Of a stretch of 49,098 bases of DNA, positions 8,639 to 16,142 are shown in pieces (within the stretch, counting starts at the first letter, position 1; every line of letters starts with the position of its first letter). Both the position numbers and the translations under genes were made by a program. The notes below the pieces were generated by a model. The model was not told the DNA's origin and ran no database searches. It saw nothing but the letters and a program-made list of their open reading frames with translations. Source of the DNA: Paenibacillus soyae (GTDB lineage Bacteria > Bacillota > Bacilli > Paenibacillales > Paenibacillaceae). The DNA lies in the NCBI RefSeq assembly GCF_024623455.1, contig NZ_JANIPJ010000010.1:1-49098 (forward strand), given 5' to 3'.

Positions 8639-9834
8639 ACATTTTGATGATATGCACGGAGAAGCTTCCGGTGCCGAATATTCGGGGAGGGGCCATCCAG
8701 ACCTATATCGGGGGCGTCGCGCGGCTGCTGAGCAAGCATCATAACCTAACGATCATCGGCAGGTCGGACCCCGATCTGCCGAATGACGAGAGGGTAGGCG
8801 GCATCCGCTATATTCGGTTCGAATCCCAAGGCGTTCTGGACATCTATATGAGCAACGTCATACCGTATTTGGAATCGAGCAAAGAGCAATACGACGTCAT
8901 TCATATCTTCAACCGTCCGAAGATGGTGATGCCCGTGTCGTCCGTCAGACCGAACGCCCGTATCGTGCTCAGCATGCATAACGATATGTTCAACCCGGTG
9001 AAGCTGAGCAGGCAGGAGGGCGATGCCGTCGTCGATCGCGTCGAGACGATCGTCACGATCAGCAACTATATCGGCTCGGAGATCGTTCGATATTATCCGA
9101 AGGCGGCATCCAAGATTCGCACGATCTATTCGGGAGTCGACCTTTCGCGCTTCGCGCCGTGGAAGCAGTCGCAGTCCGCTCAGCGGGATCGCGAGAGCAT
9201 CCGGTCCCAGCATAATCTCGGCAACAAAAAAGTCATCCTGTTCGTCGGCCGTCTGTCCCGCAACAAGGGACCGCATGTGCTGGTCCGGGCCATGAATCAG
9301 CTGAAGCATTCCGACGCCGTGCTCGTCATTGTCGGCGCCGCATGGTACAGCGATGACCACATCAGCGATTACATCGCTTACCTAAGGGCTATGGCGGAGA
9401 AATCTCCTATTCCGGTCATCACGACGGGCTATGTCCAGGCGAGCGAGGTGCACAAATGGTTCTGCGCGGCGGACGTCTTCGTCTGCACGTCCATCTGGGA
9501 GGAGCCGCTCGCTCGCGTGCATTATGAGGCGATGGCGGCCGGCCTTCCGCTCATTACGACGGCCAGAGGGGGGAATCCGGAGATAATCCGGAGCAACAAC
9601 GGCGTCATCATTCAGAATCCCGAGGATCCCGCCGAATACGCGTCCCATCTGAACAGCATGCTGTCGAACCTCGGCGGCGCCCGGCAGATGGGCCTTCACG
9701 GCCGCAAGCTCGTCGAAGAGAACTTCACGTGGAACCATGTGGCCGGCAATATTTTGGATGTGTGGTCGAGAGTCGCGGCCACCATATCGGCTGCAGAGGC
9801 GTCTGATGCGGAGGACGACAGCACGCGGGAATAA
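8635..9834 (+). CDS. cotSA: CotSA-like family 4 glycosyltransferase
   Basis: A 399-residue GT4 (GT-B fold) glycosyltransferase. It starts MNILMICTEKLPVPN with the Gly-rich acceptor-domain turn RGGAIQTY. VLFVGRLSRNKG near residue 200 marks the start of the donor domain, and EEPLARVHYEAMAAGLPL near 285 carries the E-x7-E donor-sugar motif. It overlaps cotS by ATGA. In Bacillus subtilis cotSA and cotS are neighbouring coat genes, so the pairing supports both calls. It probably glycosylates a coat or crust component in the mother cell. Donor and acceptor are unknown. Confidence 0.85.
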   Translation: MNILMICTEKLPVPNIRGGAIQTYIGGVARLLSKHHNLTIIGRSDPDLPNDERVGGIRYIRFESQGVLDIYMSNVIPYLESSKEQYDVIHIFNRPKMVMPVSSVRPNARIVLSMHNDMFNPVKLSRQEGDAVVDRVETIVTISNYIGSEIVRYYPKAASKIRTIYSGVDLSRFAPWKQSQSAQRDRESIRSQHNLGNKKVILFVGRLSRNKGPHVLVRAMNQLKHSDAVLVIVGAAWYSDDHISDYIAYLRAMAEKSPIPVITTGYVQASEVHKWFCAADVFVCTSIWEEPLARVHYEAMAAGLPLITTARGGNPEIIRSNNGVIIQNPEDPAEYASHLNSMLSNLGGARQMGLHGRKLVEENFTWNHVAGNILDVWSRVAATISAAEASDAEDDSTRE

Positions 9835-9840
9835 AAAACG

Positions 9841-9869
9841 ACAACCCTGCCGATTAACGGCAGGGTTGT
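9841..9869. terminator. bidirectional terminator between cotSA and the poly-Asp gene
   Basis: A perfect 12 bp stem (ACAACCCTGCCG, 9841-9852, with its complement at 9858-9869) and a five-base loop. It is flanked by an A-run on the left and TATTGTTTT on the right, and sits between convergent genes. Confidence 0.88.
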
Positions 9870-9879
9870 ATTGTTTTGC

Positions 9880-10431
9880 TTAGACGTCGTCATCATCGTC
9901 GTCATCATCGTCGTCATCGTCATCATCGTCGTCATCATCATCGTCGTCATCGTCATCGTCGTCATCGTCGTCGTCGTCGTCGTCATCGTCATCGTCATCG
10001 TCGTCGTCGTCGTCGTCATCGTCGTCGTCGTCATCATCGTCGTCATCGTCTTCATCATCGTCGACCTCGTCGTCATCATCGTCATCGTCATCGTCGCCGT
10101 CATCGTCGCCGTCATCGTCGTCGTCATCGTCATCGTCGTCGTCATCGTCATCGTCTTCATCATCGTCGTCCTCGTCGTCATCATCGTCATCATCGTCGTC
10201 GGCGGATCGGACAATGGCTTTTTCTTCTTCAAGCTCCTCTGCTTCTTCTTCGATGATAACGAATTGGACCTCCGCGACGTCATCCCAATTGATCTGGTTC
10301 AGCATGCTCTTTATTTCCGATTTGCGGCCTTCCAGCGTTAATTCCTTCGTGCTCCCATCGTTGAACTCGACCACCATTTGAGAAGCCTCTTTTGTTTTTA
10401 GCACGGCCTTCACTTGCTTCAGAATGGACAA
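9880..10431 (-). CDS. poly-aspartate-tailed acidic protein of unknown function
   Basis: 183 residues. Residues 1-60 form a small alpha/beta-looking head (KQVKAVLKTKEA, MVVEFNDGSTKEL, then a helix and VAEVQFVIIEE). Residues 61-77 form a Glu-rich linker. Residues 78-183 are almost pure aspartate, about 100 Asp with a few Glu, Gly and Val. The start is TTG at 10431, eight bases after GGAGGG. The tail is encoded by alternating GAC and GAT codons, so the DNA is a trinucleotide tract that can change length without shifting frame. I recognise no family for the head. The neighbouring cotS encodes an equally extreme basic tail, suggesting a spore-coat or calcium-binding role; this is inference. Confidence 0.75.
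   Translation of the reverse strand: MSILKQVKAVLKTKEASQMVVEFNDGSTKELTLEGRKSEIKSMLNQINWDDVAEVQFVIIEEEAEELEEEKAIVRSADDDDDDDDDEDDDDEDDDDDDDDDDDDDDDGDDDGDDDDDDDDDEVDDDEDDDDDDDDDDDDDDDDDDDDDDDDDDDDDDDDDDDDDDDDDDDDDDDDDDDDDDDV
9889..10200. repeat. trinucleotide (GAY)n tract encoding poly-Asp
   Basis: About 310 bp of GTC/ATC units on the plus strand (GAC/GAT on the coding strand), broken only by a few Glu, Gly and Val codons. It is prone to slippage in whole codons. Confidence 0.9.
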
Positions 10432-10615
10432 GAGCGTATCCCTCCGTCTGCTTCATATTTTCAAAGCTTCTATATTGTATAAACAGGCTTCCCCAATGGT
10501 TTGGGTATGTGAAGCGGGGTAAGAGCAGCTTTTTGGAACGCGTCTTAGGCCCTCATTATGAAGCGAATATTTGGGACAGATTCCCTTTCGGGCAAAAAAA
10601 GTTTAAAATATTGTA

Positions 10616-10644
10616 TTGACTGCTGCGTTGCGTGTTATTTTATA
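10616..10644 (+). promoter_or_regulatory. candidate sigma-A promoter of the TipAS-domain gene
   Basis: TTGACT (10616-10621) and TTTATA (10639-10644) with a 17 bp spacer. The start codon is almost 200 bp further on, giving a long leader. The leader contains CAGACC and GGTCTG arms (about 10747 and 10789) that could form a hairpin. The -10 match is weak. Confidence 0.35.
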
Positions 10645-10841
10645 GGAAAGGGCGCGAACGTTAAGCGATTGGTTGGTCGACAATTTGCGGGATCAATGGA
10701 ATTCATGCGACCGTACACCTTATGACGCGAAGCGTGAGCTTATTCCAGACCGCAATGCGAATTCGTTTGCCGTCTTGTCGGCTTTCCTGGTCTGCAGCGG
10801 CGATGAAGAAGATGATCCAGCACACAAGAGGAGAGGTTCAC

Positions 10842-11255
10842 ATGACGAATAAGAACAAGAAAAAGGCCTTTGACTTCAGCGGCAGCAACCCGTTCGAGAA
10901 GGACGCGCGCAAGCTATGGGGCGACAAGAAGGTCGACGAGTCGAACGCCAAGGTGGACGCGATGCTGAGGAAGGGCCAGCTGTGGAACTTTGAGGACGAG
11001 CTGAACTACTTGTACCAAAGATTGGCGGATATGCGCCATGAGGACCCGAAATCCCCGAAAGCTCAACAAGCGATCGGCGAATGGTATAAATTGCTTAGCC
11101 GCGTGAACACCTATTCGATGGAGGCATTCAGAGGCCTGGGGCAGATGTACGTCAACGATCCGCGCTTCAAGAACAACATCGACGAATTCGGCGAAGGTCT
11201 TGCCGTTTTCATGCGCGATGCTATGGCGCATTTCGCCGACAACGCAAAATCGTAG
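10842..11255 (+). CDS. orphan TipAS antibiotic-recognition-domain protein
   Basis: 137 residues resembling the TipAS domain (PF07739), the all-helical C-terminal drug-binding half of MerR-type TipAL regulators. The C-terminal signature VNDPRFKNNIDEFGEGLAVF and the preceding WYKLLSRV helix are typical. No MerR DNA-binding half is present, so this is a stand-alone ligand binder, like TipAS translated alone in Streptomyces. The start is ATG 10842 after AGGAGAGG. The frame stays open upstream to 10722, but that part lacks a ribosome site and looks non-coding. A role in sequestering peptide-like drugs or another ligand is inference. Confidence 0.75.
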   Translation: MTNKNKKKAFDFSGSNPFEKDARKLWGDKKVDESNAKVDAMLRKGQLWNFEDELNYLYQRLADMRHEDPKSPKAQQAIGEWYKLLSRVNTYSMEAFRGLGQMYVNDPRFKNNIDEFGEGLAVFMRDAMAHFADNAKS

Positions 11256-11457
11256 TCGGCTCTACATATGCAAGAGGGTCGGAAAGCGGCGGTATAGCTT
11301 TATAAGGGTGGGTGGGAAGCATCCTTGAAGCATGCCGCCTGTCTCCGCATCCGCCGCATCAAGTCGCCCGCAAAGGAGCGGCTTCTTCGTCGTTCTCTTA
11401 TGCAACAAACACGTTCGCCCCGGCGTATGAAAGGTAATGGCATCGGAGGTGCGCGCA

Positions 11458-11952
11458 ATGATCAAAATCAGGAGCTACGTCTCGGAGCTGACGCCAGCGG
11501 CATGTAAAGCTTTTATCCGAGATAACTTGGACGCCTTCACCCTGCTCTACGGCGAGGAGCATGCTACGGGATGGACGAAGCTGGGCTGGTTCAGAGTAAG
11601 CTACAACACGGGGAAGTTGAGCAGGGGGTATTGGGTGTTCAACAAGGCGCTCGGGCGGATCAGCAGAAGAAAGGGAGAGACGCGCGTGACGTTCGTTACG
11701 TTCCGAGGATTGACGGACCCGATCTCGATCGTTGTGAACTTCAGTTTGTCTTCTCTGATTTTCTTATTGGCGGAAGGGTCAGAGGGAGCGACATGGCGGG
11801 ATATCCTCCTGTTCGGCGGCATCTGGTCGATGGGAATGGCTGTCGTCACCTGGCTCTACAGTATGATTCATCCGGACGGCAAATACGCGGAGGGCAAACT
11901 GATCGGTTTCTTGGAGCGCAATATCGCGCACAAGAGGCGCAAGCTGCTGTAG
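11458..11952 (+). CDS. small membrane protein of unknown function
   Basis: 164 residues. A soluble N-terminal part of about 90 residues precedes two hydrophobic segments, about 96-110 (SIVVNFSLSSLIFLL) and 119-140 (LLFGGIWSMGMAVVTWLYS), then a basic tail ending HKRRKLL. The start is ATG 11458, seven bases after GGAGGT; the upstream in-frame ATG at 11437 overlaps that site. I do not recognise the family. It may be cotranscribed with the TipAS gene about 200 bp upstream. That gap (11256-11457) holds no other feature I can see. Confidence 0.6.
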   Translation: MIKIRSYVSELTPAACKAFIRDNLDAFTLLYGEEHATGWTKLGWFRVSYNTGKLSRGYWVFNKALGRISRRKGETRVTFVTFRGLTDPISIVVNFSLSSLIFLLAEGSEGATWRDILLFGGIWSMGMAVVTWLYSMIHPDGKYAEGKLIGFLERNIAHKRRKLL

Positions 11953-11961
11953 CTTGCGCCT
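11935..11961. terminator. terminator-like hairpin overlapping the stop codon
   Basis: AGGCGCAAGCT (11935-11945) and its exact complement AGCTTGCGCCT (11951-11961) form an 11 bp stem across the stop codon. The T-tract is poor (CCTTCGTCG). It lies between convergent genes. Confidence 0.45.
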
Positions 11962-11981
11962 CCTTCGTCGTCGTCAGCCGA

Positions 11982-12932
11982 TCAGGCCTCAATTGAATAG
12001 GAGTCTTCCGGCTGCCCAAGCGCCTTCAGCGCAAGCAGCACCGACCCGAAGACGGGTTCATGACGCGGAGGCTCGACGAAGTAACGTTTGTTCCGGCCAT
12101 CCGCCAGCTGCTCGGTCAAGACGCGGGAGACATAAGGGCTAGTAAGGACACTGCCGATCAAAGCGACCCGAACCTCGTCGCCATCGAAGGCGGAGGCGAT
12201 CAGCTCGATGCCGGTTTTCAATTGGCGAACGGCGCGATTCAGGACGAAAGCCGCAATGGAGCTTCCTCTTTCGGCTTCTTCCGTGACGACAGGTGCGAAC
12301 TGGCCGAACTGCTTGTCTCGTTCTCTCCGGTCGGCATGGAAGCCTTGCCGCGCGTATTCCGCCAGCTCTTCCAGATTGTCCGCTTGAAAGTGCCGCAGCA
12401 TGGCGGCGATCAGGCGCGTATCGGAGTCGTCCCGCTGGCCGGCAAGCGCCTCGAACACGGCCTCATAGGCAATGAAGCGCGCCGCGGAAGGTGCATAATG
12501 ATGGAAATCGTAGTTGCGGATCTGCCGTCCGGACTCTGTAATGCCCAGTATAATGGAGCCCGTTCCGGATATCGCGACGATGCCGGGCTTCGCCAGCAGC
12601 GCTCCGGCATGGGCGGCTACCGCGTCGTTCACATGCAGCTTAGGACATTCAAGACCCGGCACGTCCGTCAGCTCCGATACCCATTCCAGATCCTCGGGCC
12701 TATCATAGCCCGCTATCCCGGCCGCGACGTACCGAACGTCTTCGAGCCCGCGCTCAGCCGCCGCGAGCGCCTCCAATATCGTTTGCCGCACGTTATGCAC
12801 GGCGTTTTTGTCTTTGTGAAGCGACGACGCGGGACCTTCAACGTATGAGAGCTTGCTGCCCTGAAGGTCGCAGACCATGACGCGCGTATGCGTCCCGCCT
12901 CCGTCTATGCCGATGACGACCGATGAATCCAT
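11982..12932 (-). CDS. BadF/BadG-type ATPase, probable N-acetylglucosamine kinase
   Basis: A 316-residue actin-like-fold kinase of the BadF/BadG/BcrA/BcrD family (PF01869). The phosphate-1 loop GIDGGGTHTRVM is at residues 8-19, LHVNDAVAAHAGA is near 98, and the phosphate-2 loop GIVAISGTGSI is near 116. The length and single-domain build fit GlcNAc kinases rather than dehydratase activators, which carry an iron-sulfur cluster. AGGAGG lies ten bases before the ATG. It probably phosphorylates an amino sugar released in cell-wall recycling. It is monocistronic, divergent from the MBL-fold gene. Confidence 0.78.
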   Translation of the reverse strand: MDSSVVIGIDGGGTHTRVMVCDLQGSKLSYVEGPASSLHKDKNAVHNVRQTILEALAAAERGLEDVRYVAAGIAGYDRPEDLEWVSELTDVPGLECPKLHVNDAVAAHAGALLAKPGIVAISGTGSIILGITESGRQIRNYDFHHYAPSAARFIAYEAVFEALAGQRDDSDTRLIAAMLRHFQADNLEELAEYARQGFHADRRERDKQFGQFAPVVTEEAERGSSIAAFVLNRAVRQLKTGIELIASAFDGDEVRVALIGSVLTSPYVSRVLTEQLADGRNKRYFVEPPRHEPVFGSVLLALKALGQPEDSYSIEA

Positions 12933-13030
12933 GGGTGAGATGCCTCCTGCGCTAGAGATATGATAAAATGATTGTACTGGAAAGTTCTGGACCTGAACAG
13001 ACTATAGCTCTAGACGGAGGAAAATATAAG

Positions 13031-14140
13031 ATGATCGTTGCGATTACTTTGCTGGGCCTCATTCTTCTCATAGCGGTTGCTGTGCCCGTCGTGCAGCGCA
13101 TCGTGCCGGCATTCGGAAGGCGAGTCACGGCAAGCCAGCGGACGCGGTTCGAGCCGCTGCCCCATTATGAAGACGGGACGTTCCGCTATCCGGTCCCTAC
13201 CCGAATGACCACAAGCGTCAAAGACATGTTCCCGGTCGCGTGGGAGTTTCTCAAAGGCAGCCCCAGCCGCAAGCCGACGGGAGAATATCCAATGCTTCAG
13301 TTGGGACGGCGCGACTTCGAGAACCCGGCAGAGCCTCGGGTCATCTGGTTCGGTCACTCCGCGGCCTTGCTGCAGACGGACGGGCTGACGATCTTGTTCG
13401 ATCCGATGTTCGGCAACGCGCCTTCGCCCTTCCCCATCGTAGGGGGCAAGCGGTTCGGAGGGAAGCTGCCGATGGATCTGGCGGAGCTGCCTCCTATTGA
13501 CTACGTATTCATCACGCACGACCATTACGATCATCTCGACTATGGCTCGATCAAGAAGCTGCAGGCCAAGGTCGGCCATTTCCTTGTCCCTCTGGGCGTC
13601 GGCAACCATCTTCGCCGCTGGGGCGTAGAAGGGGAGCGCATTACCGAGCTGGACTGGTGGCAGGAGATGGAGCTGGGGCCGCTCAAAATTGCTTGCGCGC
13701 CTTCGCGCCATTTTTCCGGAAGAGGCACGGGTGACCGGGACAGCACGCTCTGGTGCTCTTGGGTCATCCATGGCAAGGAGAGCCGGTTATATTTCTGCGG
13801 CGACAGCGGGTATGGCCCTCATTTCAAGGAAATTGGGGAGCGGTACGGTCCGTTCGACCTGACGATGATGGAGTGCGGACAGTACGACGAGCGCTGGGCG
13901 GCGATTCACATGCTGCCGGAGCAGACGGTACAGGCGCACGAGGATGTGCGCGGGAATGTGCTGATCCCGATCCATTGGGGCGGGTTCACCCTGGCGCTGC
14001 ATGATTGGAACGATCCGCCGGAGAGAGTCGTGCGGGAAGCGGAGCGCCGGGGCGTGCGCATCGCGACGCCGATGATCGGCGAAAGCGTCACGATCGGGGC
14101 GCCGGCGTATCCGACGGCCAAATGGTGGCGCGGGGCCTAG
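13031..14140 (+). CDS. MBL-fold metal-dependent hydrolase (NAPE-PLD-like)
   Basis: 369 residues with an N-terminal membrane anchor (residues 2-22, VAITLLGLILLIAVAVPVV), then a metallo-beta-lactamase fold. WFGHSAALLQ leads into ILFDPMFG, and THDHYDHLDYG near residue 162 is the HxHxDH metal motif. Later ligand regions are PSRHFSGRG, FCGDSGYG and IPIHWGGF. The pattern matches the UlaG/NAPE-PLD-like group that cleaves phosphodiesters in lipids, but the substrate is not known. The start is ATG 13031, ten bases after GGAGG (13016-13020). An upstream ATG at 12968 would add 21 residues and has no ribosome site. Confidence 0.82.
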   Translation: MIVAITLLGLILLIAVAVPVVQRIVPAFGRRVTASQRTRFEPLPHYEDGTFRYPVPTRMTTSVKDMFPVAWEFLKGSPSRKPTGEYPMLQLGRRDFENPAEPRVIWFGHSAALLQTDGLTILFDPMFGNAPSPFPIVGGKRFGGKLPMDLAELPPIDYVFITHDHYDHLDYGSIKKLQAKVGHFLVPLGVGNHLRRWGVEGERITELDWWQEMELGPLKIACAPSRHFSGRGTGDRDSTLWCSWVIHGKESRLYFCGDSGYGPHFKEIGERYGPFDLTMMECGQYDERWAAIHMLPEQTVQAHEDVRGNVLIPIHWGGFTLALHDWNDPPERVVREAERRGVRIATPMIGESVTIGAPAYPTAKWWRGA

Positions 14141-14165
14141 CTGCTAATAGAAGCAAGCACAAGAA

Positions 14166-14200
14166 CAAAGCACCTGTCTCCTCTCGGAGCAGGTGCTTTG
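14166..14200. terminator. terminator shared by convergent genes
   Basis: CAAAGCACCTG (14166-14176) pairs with CAGGTGCTTTG (14190-14200). It lies between the MBL-fold gene and the WG-repeat gene. Confidence 0.7.
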
Positions 14201-14222
14201 CTGTTCGCTGCCGTGCTTGGTC

Positions 14223-15725
14223 TTATTCCGGCACGTATGCCGAAGACGTATCGATGCCGATTCGTTTGGTCTCGCTGTCCCAGGTGACGCCGAAGTCGAT
14301 CGCTTGCGCGATATCTCGCAGCTTGTAGTAATTGTTGCCGCCGATGTTGTAGGCCAGCAGCTTCAGAGCCTGGCCGTCCACATAAAGGCTTAAATAGGCT
14401 TCCGTGGCGCTCTTCGCCGCGGTGCTCGGGGAGACGGAGAGCTCGCCGGATACCGGCGTGTAAGGCTTGCCGGAAGTAAGGTAAATCGCATCTTTTTCGG
14501 CGTCATATTCGATTTCGAAGGTTTTGGCCGTTTCGTTCAGCACCATGGCGAGGTCGCGCAGCTTGAAATAGTTGCTGCCCTCTATATTGTAGGCTTCGAA
14601 CGCGACCGTCTCCCCGTCTACCTCCACCTTGGAAGAAGTGGGCTTGGCCGTCGCCTTCGCGACAGGTCTCTGGACGAAATAATACGCGCGCTGGCCGCCG
14701 TCGGACACGACGGCGAGGCCGTTGCTGAATGCGGTGCCGCTATAGCCATCCTGGCCTTCCTTGAAGCCGATGACTTCCGCGCCTTTTTTGTTCACATACC
14801 CTTGAATCTCGGTTCCGTTATTGTCGGCTTTCGAGACGATAGCATAGCCTTCCGTAAACTCCTGATACAAGCCGGAATACTTCGGTTTAATGACTTCCTT
14901 GCCCGATTTGTCGGTAAAACCCCAAAGGCCGTTTCGCTGAACGGCCGCGAGTCCTTCGCTGAAGCTGTCCGCGGCTTCGTACCGGGGCCGGATGACGAAA
15001 TTGTCGTTCTTGTCGATATAGCCCCATTTGCCATTGGCTTCAATCGCGGCTAGTCCGTTATGGAAGGGAAGCGCGGAAGCGTAGTTGAAAGGAATGACCG
15101 TTGCTCCCGTTTTGTCGATATACCCCCACTTTCCATCCTTCCGAACGGCGGCTAGTCCGTCGCTGAACGCCGTCGCGATTTCAAATTGCGGGTGAATGAC
15201 GAGCGTGCCTTGCTTATTGATGTAACCGTATTGGCCGTTAAGCTTGACGTGCGCGAGACCTTCCCCGAACGTATTCGCATCGTCGTATTGCAGCGGAATG
15301 ACTTCCTTGCCTGTGCGATCGATGTAGCCCCACTTTCCGTTTCTCGTCACTTGCACGAGTCCGTCTTTAAACTGGGCGGCGCCAAGCTCGTATTGCGGCT
15401 GCACGACAAGCTGGCCGGTTTGGTCAATATAGCCCCATTTGCCGTCCACGTACACGCCGGCCAGGCCTTCGCTGAAGCTGGTGACATCCAGATACTGAGC
15501 TCGGATGACAATCTTCCCTTTTGCGTTGATAAATCCATATGTATCGGCACTCGTTCCCAATGAATAATACCAGGCCAATCCTTCGCTGAGGGGTCCTACT
15601 TCCGCGTAGGGCAGGTACTTCGAATCCTTCGCGGACGCCGTGCCGGAACCTATGCCTGCGTAGGCGGCGGGCATGAGGGCGGTTAGCAAGATGAGGGCGA
15701 GACATACGCTTACTGCTTTTTTCAT
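14223..15725 (-). CDS. secreted WG-repeat protein with two copper-amine-oxidase-like stalk domains
   Basis: 500 residues. A signal peptide (MKKAVSVCLALILL, cleavage after AYA) is followed by about eight WG (KWG) repeats of 40-45 residues, each with the core GKWGYIDKTGxxVIxPxY. Then come two stalk-type domains marked FEAYNIEGSNYFKLRDLA and LLAYNIGGNNYYKLRDIA. WG repeats are common in secreted proteins of Paenibacillaceae and form beta-rich scaffolds; no catalytic site is seen. The start is ATG 15725 with AAAAGGAG upstream. The longer frame to 15782 begins inside the neighbouring MITE and is rejected. Its 5' leader is split by that MITE. Confidence 0.85.
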   Translation of the reverse strand: MKKAVSVCLALILLTALMPAAYAGIGSGTASAKDSKYLPYAEVGPLSEGLAWYYSLGTSADTYGFINAKGKIVIRAQYLDVTSFSEGLAGVYVDGKWGYIDQTGQLVVQPQYELGAAQFKDGLVQVTRNGKWGYIDRTGKEVIPLQYDDANTFGEGLAHVKLNGQYGYINKQGTLVIHPQFEIATAFSDGLAAVRKDGKWGYIDKTGATVIPFNYASALPFHNGLAAIEANGKWGYIDKNDNFVIRPRYEAADSFSEGLAAVQRNGLWGFTDKSGKEVIKPKYSGLYQEFTEGYAIVSKADNNGTEIQGYVNKKGAEVIGFKEGQDGYSGTAFSNGLAVVSDGGQRAYYFVQRPVAKATAKPTSSKVEVDGETVAFEAYNIEGSNYFKLRDLAMVLNETAKTFEIEYDAEKDAIYLTSGKPYTPVSGELSVSPSTAAKSATEAYLSLYVDGQALKLLAYNIGGNNYYKLRDIAQAIDFGVTWDSETKRIGIDTSSAYVPE

Positions 15726-15752
15726 GTTGAAATAGGCTCCTTTTCTTTTAAG

Positions 15753-16011
15753 AGGTTGTTCAAAAAGTCCACTTTTGATCACGAAGCATATCGGGGAGCA
15801 TACTCGACGTCGAATATCGAATTCAGCCGAAACTGAGCGTATGCTTTCGAAGTGCGTTTCCTACGGAAACGCTTCAGGTGCTCACGTAGCTTCCACTACG
15901 CTCCGCTCCTCATTTCCTAGCTTCATCCGATCTTCTGCAGCGTTTTTGAAAAAAACGCAGCATCGGAAGCATAAGCTCTTGTGCTGAAAACTGGACTTTT
16001 TGAACACGCTA
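15753..16011. mobile_element. MITE-like non-autonomous element in the 5' leader of the WG-repeat gene
   Basis: Perfect 15 bp terminal inverted repeats: TGTTCAAAAAGTCCA at 15757-15771 and its complement at 15992-16006. The interior of about 220 bp has no reading frame and carries a GCGTTTTT/AAAAACGC hairpin. The heptamer TTTTAAG flanks both sides (15746-15752 and 16012-16018), as expected of a target duplication. No transposase is inside, so mobility would need one in trans. The exact outer edge is uncertain by 3-5 bp. Confidence 0.72.
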
Positions 16012-16034
16012 TTTTAAGTGAAATTCTCAAGAGA

Positions 16035-16063
16035 GTATAATGCAATCGGTAGGAAAAGTCTAT
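16035..16063 (-). promoter_or_regulatory. candidate promoter of the WG-repeat gene, upstream of the MITE
   Basis: On the minus strand TAGACT (16058-16063) and TATACT (16035-16040) are 17 bp apart. Transcription from here would cross the whole MITE before reaching the start codon at 15725. Confidence 0.45.
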
Positions 16064-16093
16064 CAAATTTGGTGTCTGCTAGGATACGCAAAA

Positions 16094-16127
16094 AACGGAG
16101 ACTCCTCGGGTCGAGGAAGTCTCCGTT
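16094..16127 (-). terminator. trpS terminator
   Basis: AACGGAGACT (16094-16103) pairs with AGTCTCCGTT (16118-16127), with an inner CCTCG/CGAGG extension. The minus-strand transcript then runs into a T-tract, seen as the A-run at 16090-16095. It lies just downstream of trpS. Confidence 0.88.
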
Positions 16128-16142
16128 CTAAGCGTATGACCA

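Noticed and set aside
9871..10341. Long plus-strand frames of Val/Ile or His/Arg repeats
   Set aside because: These are mirror readings of the poly-Asp codon tract. The minus-strand gene has the ribosome site and a normal N-terminal head.
10392..10619. 75-codon plus-strand frame upstream of the TipAS gene
   Set aside because: It runs across the start region of the poly-Asp gene and its likely promoter, without a ribosome site or protein-like features.
10722..10841. N-terminal extension of the TipAS protein
   Set aside because: No ribosome site at 10722 and no MerR helix-turn-helix in the extension. ATG 10842 has a strong AGGAGAGG site.
15726..15782. Extended start of the WG-repeat protein
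   Set aside because: The extra 19 codons begin inside the MITE end and precede a proper signal peptide that starts at 15725.
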